Source of the DNA: Brevibacillus fluminis
GTDB taxonomy: Bacteria > Bacillota > Bacilli > Brevibacillales > Brevibacillaceae
DNA length: 64,000 nucleotides
Direction of reading: 5' to 3'
Assembly (NCBI RefSeq): GCF_003710825.1
Contig: NZ_RHHQ01000014.1
Span: 19,309-83,308 of the forward strand
The position numbers and the translations under genes are program-made. Within the stretch, counting starts at the first letter, position 1; every line of letters begins with the position of its first letter. Shown piece after piece: positions 51,236 to 60,831 of the stretch. The notes under the pieces were generated by a model. The model was not told the DNA's origin, searched no databases, and was given only the letters and a program-made list of their open reading frames with translations.

Positions 51236-52501
51236 ATGGTAGACAGCAATTCAGCGATCAAAGGTCAATGGTCAGCGCTTTGGTTATGTTTCCTAACTAC
51301 GGTTGCGAACTATATTCCATATACCGGCTACTCAACCCAAATTCCGCAGATGATGAAAGATCTCTCCATGAACTATACGATGGTCGGCACGCTAGCCTCC
51401 GTTTCCGCCCTTTCCGGCGGGCTGGTCTTTCCTTTTGCCGGCGTGCTGGTTGACAAGTGGGGGGCCAAGAATGTAACGCTGCTGGGGCTGCTGATATGCA
51501 GCATCGGTCAGGTCGTTTTTGCCTATATGCCCGATTACCAATGGATGCTGTTCTCTCGCGTAATTTTAGGGATCGGAATCGCGTTGTTGTTTGTCGCGCC
51601 CTATGCAATGGCAATCCGGTGGTTCGAGCAATCGGATAAAATAGGCATTTCCTTGGGCGTAATGTTTACGACAGACGGGATCGGCACGGTGGTAGCTCTC
51701 TATTTGTATTCCTTGATCCTTATTGAGTTTGGCTGGAGGGGAGGATCGGCGATTGGGGCTATCATTGTATTCGTGATGTTTGTGATTTCTGCGATCTATA
51801 TGAAAGAACCTCCTCATTTTGCCAATGCCCAACCTGAAAACAATGGAAGACCCGAACGAAAAGGCAGTTTGTTGAAAGAATATCTGGCCGCAATCGGGCA
51901 CAAAAATGTATTTGTCGCCTCCAGTTTTTTCATTGGGGTATGGGGATCGTTATCGCTAGCGATTTACTGGGTTCCCACACTCCTTATGGAAGAGAGCGGC
52001 TGGTCCGAAGGTCTTGCCGGATTTGTAGGCGCGCTGTATCCGCTGGCGGGGATGATTTGTGCAGTCGGTTGCGGGCTGATTTCCGATAGAATGGGGAAAA
52101 GGAAGCCTTTTATATTAGTAGCTGGTTTGGGAATGACTTTATCTTTCGTTGGGTTTGCGATCGCATTAATCTTCCAGCAATACACGTGGCTTGCGGTCAT
52201 GTTGCCGTTATCCGGTCTGTTCGCCTATGGAGGTATGCCGCTCAGCCTCGCTATGGCAACCGATACGGTCGGGAGCAAGTATGCTGCGTCTGTAACCGGC
52301 CTTATATTTGGAATCGCGTTTATTTTAGGAGGCGTCGTTTATCCGCTTGCGCTGGGATATATTAAAGATGCAACAAATATGTATACGGCTGGATTCTTCG
52401 CTACTGCTGCTTCCCTGTTTATTTTGAACTTTCTCATCGCATTGATTGGAAAAGACGTAAAAAACACGCAAACGAAAGATATGGCAAACCTGAGCGCCTG
52501 A
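51236..52501 (+). CDS. MFS transporter (CynX/OFA-like)
   Basis: 421 residues, twelve predicted membrane segments in two halves joined by a polar loop (about residues 190-215, EPPHFANAQPENNGRPERKG). The MFS motif between helices 2 and 3 reads GVLVDKWGAKNV, and a second, GLISDRMGKRKP, lies between 8 and 9. It should import or export an anion related to the operon substrate. GGGGG lies upstream of the ATG at 51236. It ends island B. Confidence 0.87.
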   Translation: MVDSNSAIKGQWSALWLCFLTTVANYIPYTGYSTQIPQMMKDLSMNYTMVGTLASVSALSGGLVFPFAGVLVDKWGAKNVTLLGLLICSIGQVVFAYMPDYQWMLFSRVILGIGIALLFVAPYAMAIRWFEQSDKIGISLGVMFTTDGIGTVVALYLYSLILIEFGWRGGSAIGAIIVFVMFVISAIYMKEPPHFANAQPENNGRPERKGSLLKEYLAAIGHKNVFVASSFFIGVWGSLSLAIYWVPTLLMEESGWSEGLAGFVGALYPLAGMICAVGCGLISDRMGKRKPFILVAGLGMTLSFVGFAIALIFQQYTWLAVMLPLSGLFAYGGMPLSLAMATDTVGSKYAASVTGLIFGIAFILGGVVYPLALGYIKDATNMYTAGFFATAASLFILNFLIALIGKDVKNTQTKDMANLSA

Positions 52502-52574
52502 TCTGCTTTAACTTAATCAGCAGATGGCTGTGCTTGAAACAGGAGGAGTTTATAGGATTGCATATCGTAGGCAC

Positions 52575-52603
52575 AAAGGCAGCCTAAAAAAGGTTGCCTC
52601 AGG
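52575..52603 (+). repeat. Hairpin after island B
   Basis: AGGCAGCCT/AGGTTGCCT stem, no T-run; weak terminator or mRNA end. Confidence 0.4.
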
Positions 52604-52630
52604 GTGTCAGAATAGCCTTTAAATTGGCTT

Positions 52631-52727
52631 GTATCGTAAAAACGAAGGGATCTAAGGTTTGCGTATGGTTACTTATTATTATCTACGGCGATCCGTGGAA
52701 AGAGCAGAGGTTTGCTTGGGATTGAAT
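52631..52727 (+). pseudogene. Decayed 3' end of a yuiH-like gene, copy 2
   Basis: It ends YGDPWKEQRFAWD and stop, and is homologous over about 97 nt to the copy at 46009-46105. A TTATTATTA run replaces normal codons, consistent with slippage after loss of function. Marks the joint between islands B and C. Confidence 0.75.
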
Positions 52728-52754
52728 AGGGTATAAGATGTATTTCGCCATGTG

Positions 52755-52785
52755 AAATCCCCTTTGAAAAAGGGGATTTTTTATA
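52755..52785 (+). terminator. Intrinsic terminator
   Basis: AAATCCCCTTT pairs with AAAGGGGATTT, T6 tail; follows the yuiH remnant. Confidence 0.8.
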
Positions 52786-52942
52786 TTACCCAAATGAATA
52801 AGGTAAAGAGGCTCGCGGTAAGATTGCCGGGAGCCTTTTGGCTATGCTGCATTAGGCAAAGTGTAGTCAAATATTGAAATGAATTGGAGAACGCTTCTGA
52901 ATTCCAGCTAGCCGATAACTGCATGCAGAATAAAAGAATGTG

Positions 52943-52971
52943 TTGATTAAAATATTCAGACAAGTTATACT
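52943..52971 (+). promoter_or_regulatory. Sigma-A promoter of the hyuA operon
   Basis: TTGATT, 17-nt spacer, TATACT. Confidence 0.7.
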
Positions 52972-52973
52972 CT

Positions 52974-52991
52974 ACCTAATCTAATTTAGTT
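52974..52991. promoter_or_regulatory. Operator copy 1
   Basis: ACCTAATCTAATTTAGTT begins 2 nt after the -10 box, where a repressor would block transcription start. It matches copy 2 at 16 of 18 positions. Confidence 0.6.
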
Positions 52992-53082
52992 AGATTTGTT
53001 TTATAGTAAACTTAGAAAGGTGTTGGTTATCTTTGTTTTAATCGAATTTATGAAATTATTGAAAGGGATAACTAACAAGATT

Positions 53083-53100
53083 ACCTAATTTAATTTAGGT
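53083..53100. promoter_or_regulatory. Operator copy 2
   Basis: ACCTAATTTAATTTAGGT, an inverted repeat with ACCTAA/TTAGGT arms, 109 bp downstream of copy 1 in the leader. Confidence 0.6.
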
Positions 53101-53183
53101 ATCTTTATTAACTCAAGAAACAGAAAGAAGTTTCGGTCTGAAAAAACTGTATTTTCAATTTAGTGGGAAAGTAGGCGGGGTTT

Positions 53184-55229
53184 TTGAAACGTTATCGTTT
53201 GTCCGTTGACATCGGAGGCACCTTCACGGACTTGGTATTGTTCGATAAAGCGGACGGAAAATATCACACCAATAAGATCCTCACAACTACAGACAATTTG
53301 GCCAGAGGGGTGTTGGAGGGAGTTAGTAAATTTGTCAGTGATTTTAGCCAGATTGATTATTTTGTGCATGGAACCACATCTGGACTGAATGCATTTCTGG
53401 AAAGAAGAGGTCGTGGCGTAGCTCTTCTGGTTACGGAAGGATTCAAAGATATCTATGAGCTTGGACGTGGAAATAGGCTGGATATGTACAACGTTAAGTA
53501 CAGGAAAACAGAACCGCTACTGAAGCGAAGAGACGTTTTTGAAATCTCTGAGAGAATCATGGCAGACGGAACCATCTCGAAAGTGATCGACATGTCCTCC
53601 GTTGAACGAGTAATTGAACAAGTGAAGGAAAAAGGATATGAATCTGTTGCGGTATGTCTGCTTCATGCCTATAAAAATCCGGAACATGAAGTGCTGATAA
53701 GACATGCTTTCCAAAATAATGCTCCAGAGATCACGGTCTCGCTTTCGCACGAAATAGCACGCGAATGGCGTGAATATGAACGCACAAGTACGACAGTCAT
53801 TAACGCCTACGTTGCTCCGATCGTTAAAAACTATTTGAGTATTCTTGAAAGAGAAACTGCAACCAGAGGATTGGATAACGATCTTTATATAATGCAATCC
53901 AATGGAGGAGTGATGACTTCAACGATTGCAAAGGAACTCCCGATCCAGACCCTTTTGTCTGGACCTGTTGGAGGTGCAATCGGAAGCATTTCTTTAGCAG
54001 ATTCATCGGGATATAAAAATATTATTTGCGCCGATTTGGGCGGGACTAGTTTTGACGTAAGCCTCATCATAAACGGAAAACCTGATGTTACCGTCGAGAC
54101 AAATTTGGAAGGGTTTCCAATCCTTTCTCCAATGGTGAATATTCATACGATTGGAGCGGGTGGAGGTTCGATCGCCTTTATTGAAGCAGGAGGACTACGC
54201 GTAGGTCCAAAAAGCGCAGGCTCAAATCCGGGTCCGGCATGTTATGGAAAAGGGGGTACAGAGCCTACCGTTACAGACGCAAATCTGGTACTGGGCCGAA
54301 TCGATGAAAACGGCTTCCTTGGCGGGGGGATGAAACTCGATAAGGAAGCGGCTTATCACGCGATTGAAAAGATTGCGACCCAGCTGGGATTGAGTGTTAC
54401 GGAAACTGCAGAGGGAATTTGCAAAATAGCGAATGCAAAAATGGCTGATGCGATACGGACCATCACTGTCAGCAAAGGAATTGATCCGCGTGATTTCGTT
54501 ATGGTTGCTTATGGAGGGGCGGGTCCGATGCATGCATTATTCATTGCTGAACTTCTAGGTATTGATAAAGTGCTCGTCCCTTCAGTCGCAGGAACGTTCT
54601 CGGCATTTGGTATGCTTCAAACCGATATCAGATACGATGCCGTTCGCCATTTCGTAAGCCCGGTCGAAGACATTGATCGTGATGAGATAGAGCGAGCCTA
54701 TAGGGAAATGGAGGAAGAGACAAAGAGCGTTCTAGAAAAGCAAAAGATTGCGGCTGAAGACATGATTTTTAACAGAACAGTGGATATGCGCTATGTAGGT
54801 CAGGAATTTTCGATAAATGTTCCTTATGGGATGGAAGCGTCTGGAGAGCATGTCTTTGATCCACATCGTATAGCGAATTCATTCCATGAACTGCACAGTG
54901 TACTCAATGGACAAAACAATCTCATTGGCAAAGTAGAAGTAGTAAATACGCGGTTTACCGGGTATGGATTTTTGGAAAAAGTAACAACCTCCGGAAATTG
55001 TGTGTGGGATGGCTCGAAACCGAAAGAACGCGTCATGAAAAAGACGATTTGGAACGCAATCGAGCAGGATACACCTGTATACACTACGCAAACGCTCAAT
55101 TATGGTCATCAGTTTGAAGGGCCAGCGATCGTTGAGGACGCAAGTTCGACTACTGTTGTTCCGTCCGGTTTTGTAGTGGAGATTGACAGGTACAAAAATA
55201 TCCAAGTAACAAGAAAGGAATTAGGATGA
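53184..55229 (+). CDS. Hydantoinase/oxoprolinase subunit A
   Basis: 681 residues from a TTG at 53184 behind GGCGGGG. The ASKHA-type ATP site VDIGGTFTDLV (8-18) and the later DLGGTSFDVSLI (about 288), GAGGGSIA and NPGPACYGKGG are family marks. With the next gene it forms an ATP-dependent ring-opening or carboxylating enzyme, as in N-methylhydantoinase, 5-oxoprolinase or acetone/acetophenone carboxylase; the substrate is unknown. The 3' end overlaps the B subunit by 4 nt (ATGA). Confidence 0.9.
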   Translation: MKRYRLSVDIGGTFTDLVLFDKADGKYHTNKILTTTDNLARGVLEGVSKFVSDFSQIDYFVHGTTSGLNAFLERRGRGVALLVTEGFKDIYELGRGNRLDMYNVKYRKTEPLLKRRDVFEISERIMADGTISKVIDMSSVERVIEQVKEKGYESVAVCLLHAYKNPEHEVLIRHAFQNNAPEITVSLSHEIAREWREYERTSTTVINAYVAPIVKNYLSILERETATRGLDNDLYIMQSNGGVMTSTIAKELPIQTLLSGPVGGAIGSISLADSSGYKNIICADLGGTSFDVSLIINGKPDVTVETNLEGFPILSPMVNIHTIGAGGGSIAFIEAGGLRVGPKSAGSNPGPACYGKGGTEPTVTDANLVLGRIDENGFLGGGMKLDKEAAYHAIEKIATQLGLSVTETAEGICKIANAKMADAIRTITVSKGIDPRDFVMVAYGGAGPMHALFIAELLGIDKVLVPSVAGTFSAFGMLQTDIRYDAVRHFVSPVEDIDRDEIERAYREMEEETKSVLEKQKIAAEDMIFNRTVDMRYVGQEFSINVPYGMEASGEHVFDPHRIANSFHELHSVLNGQNNLIGKVEVVNTRFTGYGFLEKVTTSGNCVWDGSKPKERVMKKTIWNAIEQDTPVYTTQTLNYGHQFEGPAIVEDASSTTVVPSGFVVEIDRYKNIQVTRKELG

Positions 55230-56980
55230 CTACTACTACAAATATGTACACCTATCAAGAAAATCCCATCACGACGGAAATCATCCGAAGTGCATTGACG
55301 ACTGCAGCCGGAGAAATGAATACCAGTTTATATCGCAGCGCCTTTTCGCCGATTATTTATGAAATGAAAGACTGCAGTGTTGGTATTTTTAATCAACATG
55401 CCGAACTATTAGGGCAGTCAGCCGGTCTTCCTCTTTTTCTGGGGAACCTGGATGAATGCATTAAAGCTGTGACTTGCAGTATTGGCGGAGTAGAGAACTA
55501 TCAGCCTGGTGACATTTATATCATGAACGATTCCTACATTGCGGGAACACATCTTAATGATGTGACTGTTATTTCTCCTATATTTTTTAATGAAGCGCTC
55601 GTGGGATTTACAGCGAACCGAGCTGACTGGATCGATATTGGCGCAAAGGATCCAGGGACACCGATGGACGCGACCGAAATTTATCAAGAGGGACTAAGAA
55701 TTCCTCCAACGAAAATTTATGACGCTGGTGAACCAAGGGAAGATGTCATCAACTTGCTTGTAACAAACTGCCGCTCCCACATCGCAGCTCTTGGCGATTT
55801 AAATGCGCAAATTGCCGCTTGCCGTACAGGTGAAAAGCGGTATCAGGAAATCATTCGTACATTTGGCATTGAAACGGTAGAGCGCTGCGCCCAAGATATC
55901 ATTGCCCAATCGGAACGGATGGATCGAGAGGCCATCGGCAAGATTCAAGATGGGGATTATATGGCTGAAGGATATATGGATAACGACGGCAATTCAGATG
56001 ATCCAGTGCTCGTTAAAGTGAAGGTAACCGTTAAAGGGGAAGATATTACGATCGATCTTACAGGTTCCAGTGAACAGCGACGTGGGCCAATCAATTGCGG
56101 GTTAGCTCAAACAATTTCTGCATGCCGAATTGCATTTAAAAACTTGATTAATCCCGATTCCCCTGTAACGGGAGGTAATTTCAGAACCTTACATGTCGTT
56201 GCTCAGCCGGGTACCATTTTTCATGCACAAGAGCCCGCCCCATGCGGTTATTACTATTCGCCACTTGGACTGTTGATGGATTTAATTTTCAAAGCACTTT
56301 CTCCTGCCATGAAAGAAAAAAGCGTAGCGGCTCATTACGGAGATGCTATGAATATTGCATTCTCTGGTAGAGATCCAAAAACGAATGCCGAATTTTTGAA
56401 TTTCGAAGCCACAGCAGGCGGTTGGGGCGGATTTCATGAAAACGACGGTCAATCTGGTTTGATATGCAATGTGTGTGGCGATTTCAAAAACATGCCAGTC
56501 GAGGTGTTTGAATCCAAATTTCCTATGAAGGTTACGATGTATGGGCTGCGCGATGAATCGGGGGGCGCGGGATACCATCGCGGTGGTTTGGGGATCGTTC
56601 GGAGATATGAGGTTCTTGCTCAAGAGTCTAATTTGTATGCATGGTTTGAGCGATCAAAAACGCCTGCATGGGGGTTGTTTGAAGGGAAAAGCGGCATGCC
56701 ACCAAGTGTTGTGATTCAAAGAGGCGATAATAAAGAGAATATCTTAAAAACAAATGCCAAACCTTTAGCATTTGGCGATGTGATCACAGTGAAAACGGGT
56801 GGAGGTGGAGGTTTCGGTCATCCTTTCGACAGGGATCCCCATAAGGTAATTGAGGATGTGTTAGACGGATACATTTCCGTAGAGACAGCATTGTCTGACT
56901 ATGGTGTGTTATTCAAGCCAGGAACACTAGCTATAGACTGGGACGGGACATCGGAATATCGAATTTCAAACCGCAAGTAA
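55226..56980 (+). CDS. Hydantoinase/oxoprolinase subunit B
   Basis: 584 residues. MKDCSVGIFN, MNDSYIAGTHLNDVTVISPIF, NRADWIDIG and the C-terminal GGGGGFGHP glycine-rich end are typical of HyuB. It supplies the ring-opening or carbonyl active site and needs HyuA for ATP. Start overlaps hyuA, so equal amounts are expected. About 87 bp separate it from the MFS gene, probably the same transcript. Confidence 0.9.
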   Translation: MTTTTNMYTYQENPITTEIIRSALTTAAGEMNTSLYRSAFSPIIYEMKDCSVGIFNQHAELLGQSAGLPLFLGNLDECIKAVTCSIGGVENYQPGDIYIMNDSYIAGTHLNDVTVISPIFFNEALVGFTANRADWIDIGAKDPGTPMDATEIYQEGLRIPPTKIYDAGEPREDVINLLVTNCRSHIAALGDLNAQIAACRTGEKRYQEIIRTFGIETVERCAQDIIAQSERMDREAIGKIQDGDYMAEGYMDNDGNSDDPVLVKVKVTVKGEDITIDLTGSSEQRRGPINCGLAQTISACRIAFKNLINPDSPVTGGNFRTLHVVAQPGTIFHAQEPAPCGYYYSPLGLLMDLIFKALSPAMKEKSVAAHYGDAMNIAFSGRDPKTNAEFLNFEATAGGWGGFHENDGQSGLICNVCGDFKNMPVEVFESKFPMKVTMYGLRDESGGAGYHRGGLGIVRRYEVLAQESNLYAWFERSKTPAWGLFEGKSGMPPSVVIQRGDNKENILKTNAKPLAFGDVITVKTGGGGGFGHPFDRDPHKVIEDVLDGYISVETALSDYGVLFKPGTLAIDWDGTSEYRISNRK

Positions 56981-57066
56981 ACAAGCGAGATGTTCTGCAT
57001 GAACAATATCACAGAAGATTAGATGAGAGCGCATACAAATATACCTTCAATTTTGGGGGGAAGACC

Positions 57067-58404
57067 ATGTCGATTGAATTGCAAAAGAATGATCTGGGGC
57101 CTAATTCCGTACCGGTAGGGGAAGTTTTTAAAAGCATGCCGGTGACTCGTTTGCACTGGAAAGCAGGAATGGCACTGTTTATTTCGTTCGTTGTTCAAAT
57201 GTGGGAATCGATGATCATCATCCTTATAGGTGATTCAATCGGGGCTTCGTTAAAATTGACTCAGGTACAAATCGGTTCTTTGATTGGTTCGTCGCCGTTA
57301 GGTATGATTCCGGGATGCTTGCTTTGGGGGAAACTTGTTGATAAGTTCGGTCGTAAAAGAACGACTTTGTGGAGTTTAGTAACTTATGCGCTAATCTCAT
57401 TGGTTAGTTCATTTTCAGTGAATTTCGAAATATTGTGGTGGATGCGTTTTTTATCGGGAGTAGCTTTGTCGGGACTATTAGTAGTAACCTTTCCATACTT
57501 TACAGAGTTACTTCCAGTTAAAGTGCGGGGGAAAGCGGCCGTTTATCTGGCTTCCGGTATGCCAATCGGATACTTGCTTGCAATAGGTGTGACCTATTTA
57601 TTCGGTGATCTCGGCTGGCGCTGGATTCTTGGAATCAGTTCTCTGGGAGGTCTATGGTTTTTGGCGATCATTTCGATCCCAGAATCACCCTATTGGCTTG
57701 TTGGGAAAGGACGCCAAAAAGAGGCAAAAGAAGTCATACGGAAACTGTCTAATGGGAAAATAGATTCCGAATTAGATGACATGGAATTGGTTATCGCCAA
57801 CGTGAAAGAAGGCTCGTTCCTCGAACTTTTCAAAAGAAAGCATGTAAAGATGACGGTATGGATGACAATTTTCAGTTTCTGTTTCTCATGGGGTTACTGG
57901 GCATTGCTTTCATGGTTGCCGCTGTTACTTGAAAAAAAAGGATTAAGTACACCGCAAGGACTAGGATTCCTAGCAATTACTGCTCTGTTCATGTTCCCAG
58001 GATATATGGCCTCCGCCGCTCTTACTGGAAGGTTTGGACGTAAGAAAGTAGTGTTTTGGTTCGTTCTATTGGCTGCTATTGGGGGATTTGGATTTGCTAC
58101 TTGCAATTCAGTAGTGGAGATGTACATCTGGAATTTCGTCTATTACTTTTTTAGTTTAGGGGCTTGGGGTGTATGGAACACGTGGTCGGGGGAAATGTAT
58201 CCGACTGAAGTTCGGGGCGTCAGTGTAGCTTGGGGGTTAACAGCCCAAAACATAGCCAGCGCAGTTGCTCCAGGTATAATCGGAGCTATGCTAGTGGCAA
58301 ATATGGGTTTTGTTACAATCGTATCGTTTATTTCCATGTTCCTTGTCATTACTTGCATTTCTTCACTCTTCTTGCGTGAAACGGAGAATGTGATTTTGGA
58401 CTAA
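57067..58404 (+). CDS. MFS transporter, metabolite:H+ symporter type
   Basis: 445 residues, twelve membrane segments. GKLVDKFGRKRT (helix 2-3 loop), PESPYWLVGKGRQKEA (the sugar-porter-like PESPxWL motif) and GRFGRKKV (8-9 loop) are seen. It resembles the aromatic-acid and general metabolite symporters. Position behind hyuAB suggests it imports the hydantoin-like or organic acid substrate. GGGGGG lies before the ATG at 57067. Confidence 0.88.
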   Translation: MSIELQKNDLGPNSVPVGEVFKSMPVTRLHWKAGMALFISFVVQMWESMIIILIGDSIGASLKLTQVQIGSLIGSSPLGMIPGCLLWGKLVDKFGRKRTTLWSLVTYALISLVSSFSVNFEILWWMRFLSGVALSGLLVVTFPYFTELLPVKVRGKAAVYLASGMPIGYLLAIGVTYLFGDLGWRWILGISSLGGLWFLAIISIPESPYWLVGKGRQKEAKEVIRKLSNGKIDSELDDMELVIANVKEGSFLELFKRKHVKMTVWMTIFSFCFSWGYWALLSWLPLLLEKKGLSTPQGLGFLAITALFMFPGYMASAALTGRFGRKKVVFWFVLLAAIGGFGFATCNSVVEMYIWNFVYYFFSLGAWGVWNTWSGEMYPTEVRGVSVAWGLTAQNIASAVAPGIIGAMLVANMGFVTIVSFISMFLVITCISSLFLRETENVILD

Positions 58405-58411
58405 ACCCTAC

Positions 58412-58450
58412 CAACATCAGCCGTCCCTCCATTTTGGGATGGCTGATGTT
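58412..58450 (+). terminator. Hairpin after the island C transporter
   Basis: AACATCAGCC pairs with GGCTGATGTT, inner TCCC/GGGA; no T-run, so termination may be partial. Confidence 0.5.
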
Positions 58451-58500
58451 AACTCAGAATGCTAAAACGTAAATCGATCAAATCGGTAAGGAGGGATGGC

Positions 58501-60012
58501 ATGGATAAGGAGTTAGATAAAAAACACTCCGTCGCTCTTGTGTATTGTGGATTTTATTACATCGGATTAAGTCTATATTGCTGGCTTACCGTAGGGGATG
58601 GTTACGTAAGCTACTTCGGTAAAGGGTGGGTAGTTCTATCCGTTTTACTGATCCTACATGTAATGAAAAAGGGTAGGTCGATTACTCCCTATATATTGAT
58701 GCTCTCGATGTTCTTGATCGAATTTATTGACCTAAAAAATTCTTTACAGACCGGCACGCCTCCACTCACCTACCTAGTAGATGTATTTTATATCATCGCC
58801 ATAATTCTCATATACAACGAGCGGAAACTGTTTATCTCCACAGCCATTCTTTCTTTTGTTTTTCTGCAGTTTGTCCAATATTATCACACCGATGGGTTAC
58901 AAGCTTATATACACGTAATGTCTGACCCTCTTTTAATGAAGATGAACTGGGGAAATAATTCAATCATTTTTATCATTGCACTCTCCTCCATTTTCATGCA
59001 AATTCATATCAGTAATCAATTAAAGAAGGAAACGATTGAAAAGAATGCTGAAATAGATATGGGACGACAAATGATTGAGCAAATCATTGTGAGGATTCAA
59101 GAAGGAATAGTAAGATTAAGTAATTTTAGTAGTAATCTTTCAGAGAACGTTATGGCAACCGGTCGCATTGGTAAGGAAATAACGAAATCATTTTCGGAGG
59201 TTACGAGCAGTTTTGTATCTCAAGTCGGCAGTGTCAGGGAGGTTGAAACTTCAACGAAAGAAGTCAATTCAAGTGTCTCCTTTCTAGTTGAGACATTCCA
59301 TATCATTGATGAAGCGGCATCGCATAGACAAGTAGCTCTAACTAATGGCTACAAACAAATTTCTTTATTGAACAGTGAAATGGATCGGGTTAGTACAATG
59401 ATTGTTACCAATTTAGAGATCATGAAAAAATTAACGTACCAAAATAATAAGATTGAACATATTCTGAAAGCTATTACGAAGATAGCAGGTCAGACAAATT
59501 TGCTTGCCATAAACGCTGCCATCGAATCAGCTAGGGCGGGTGAGCATGGAAAAGGTTTTGCTGTTGTTGCAAAAGAAGTTCGCGAACTAGCGGAGTTATC
59601 CCAAAAATCGGCAGGGGAAATTTCCGCTATTTTATCTGAGATCCAGCAACAGACTGAACAAGTAACGAAACACATTGAGTTTGGTCAAGAAGCTGTTTAC
59701 TCAAGCCGTGATGTAGCGAAACGTACGGAAGAAGTATTCAAGGGAATCATGGAAGGCGATGATGAAATCTCGCGACGCTCTGTCATGTTAGGATTGCAAA
59801 TGAATGAATTACAACATTCATACGAGATTATCGTGAATGAGATTGGTACCATTACCATTCTAACGGAACAGTCAATTGGTGTTGTGGGAGAAGTTCTTTC
59901 CGGTGTAGATGAACAGCAACAGAGAATTAGCATGATCGTAGACAGTTTTATAGAACTAGAAAAACTCATTAACGACTTAAGGCATATTGCTGGTGTTAGC
60001 AAAGGAAGTTAA
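58501..60012 (+). CDS. Six-helix methyl-accepting chemotaxis protein
   Basis: 503 residues from the ATG at 58501, six nt after AGGAGGG. Six hydrophobic segments (about residues 10-30, 40-55, 62-80, 90-107, 112-132, 150-170) replace the usual two helices and outside sensor domain. The cytoplasmic part ends in the conserved signalling hairpin KIAGQTNLLAINAAIESARAGEHG...FAVVAKEVRELAE (about 330-370). No HAMP domain is clear. It may sense a membrane-borne or transported compound and feed CheA, linking taxis to the island substrate. Confidence 0.87.
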   Translation: MDKELDKKHSVALVYCGFYYIGLSLYCWLTVGDGYVSYFGKGWVVLSVLLILHVMKKGRSITPYILMLSMFLIEFIDLKNSLQTGTPPLTYLVDVFYIIAIILIYNERKLFISTAILSFVFLQFVQYYHTDGLQAYIHVMSDPLLMKMNWGNNSIIFIIALSSIFMQIHISNQLKKETIEKNAEIDMGRQMIEQIIVRIQEGIVRLSNFSSNLSENVMATGRIGKEITKSFSEVTSSFVSQVGSVREVETSTKEVNSSVSFLVETFHIIDEAASHRQVALTNGYKQISLLNSEMDRVSTMIVTNLEIMKKLTYQNNKIEHILKAITKIAGQTNLLAINAAIESARAGEHGKGFAVVAKEVRELAELSQKSAGEISAILSEIQQQTEQVTKHIEFGQEAVYSSRDVAKRTEEVFKGIMEGDDEISRRSVMLGLQMNELQHSYEIIVNEIGTITILTEQSIGVVGEVLSGVDEQQQRISMIVDSFIELEKLINDLRHIAGVSKGS

Positions 60013-60159
60013 ATGGTGATTCAAGTGGGGGATGTTACATTTTATCAATATGATCTATTATTATTAAAAATAGTAGGTGTATGTAACCTAAAATTGTAAT
60101 CAAACGGGTAAAATATATGCTCATTTCTTCCCATGATAACTAGTTAGGTGGTAAATTTC

Positions 60160-60747
60160 ATGACAACGAAAGAAAAAATTAAAAATGTAGCTTTAGTCCA
60201 TTTTGCTGCTAACGGATTTGAGGGAGCTACCTTAACAGCGATTGCAGCTGAGGTGGGAATAAAAACACCTTCCATGTACGCGTTTTTTGTGAACAAAGAA
60301 GAATTGTTCCTACAGGTTTTTGAAGAAACCCAAAAAGAATATAACTTATATGTCATTCGATCCATTACAAACTCCGCAATAAGTTCCATACAGGAGAAGT
60401 TATACGGAGTCCTTAATAGCTCATTTAAGTACAATCAACAACAAAAAGATAAAATCTCATTTTATAGACGTGTGATTCTGTTTCCTCCTCCTGGTTTGGA
60501 AGAGCAAATAAAAGCAAAATTAAGCGTTACGGAGGAAATCCTTTCAAATGTTTTGCAGGCTATTTTCATGGAGGGCATTGAGCAGGGCGTTATTCGCAAT
60601 ATTGACATTGAAGTTTTGGTTGATGCTTTTTATTGCTTGATGGACGGTATATTTCTGGAAATGTCTCTATATGATAGAGAAAAATTTGAGCGGAAGCTTA
60701 CAAATGCATGGAATACGTTTTGGAATGGGATTACTTTGAGCAATTGA
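60160..60747 (+). CDS. TetR/AcrR family regulator
   Basis: 195 residues from the ATG at 60160, eight nt after TTAGGTGG. The N-terminal helix-turn-helix (about 20-45, ATLTAIAAEVGIKTPSMYAFFVNKEELF) matches TetR; the C-terminal part is a ligand-binding helical domain. TTAGGT and ACCTAA half-sites lie in its own upstream region (about 60084 and 60144), similar to the arms of the hyuA operators, so it is the likely repressor of island C. This link is inferred from sequence only. Confidence 0.87.
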   Translation: MTTKEKIKNVALVHFAANGFEGATLTAIAAEVGIKTPSMYAFFVNKEELFLQVFEETQKEYNLYVIRSITNSAISSIQEKLYGVLNSSFKYNQQQKDKISFYRRVILFPPPGLEEQIKAKLSVTEEILSNVLQAIFMEGIEQGVIRNIDIEVLVDAFYCLMDGIFLEMSLYDREKFERKLTNAWNTFWNGITLSN

Positions 60748-60831
60748 AGAGTAGGTTAGAAGGGATTGAATCAAGTTCTTGATTCAATTGATAGCATGTT
60801 CTTTTTACACGTCAAATAATTGAGGGTTGTC

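Noticed and set aside
52781..52963. Minus-strand frame in the hyuA upstream region
   Set aside because: No ribosome site, AT-rich composition, overlaps the terminator and promoter.
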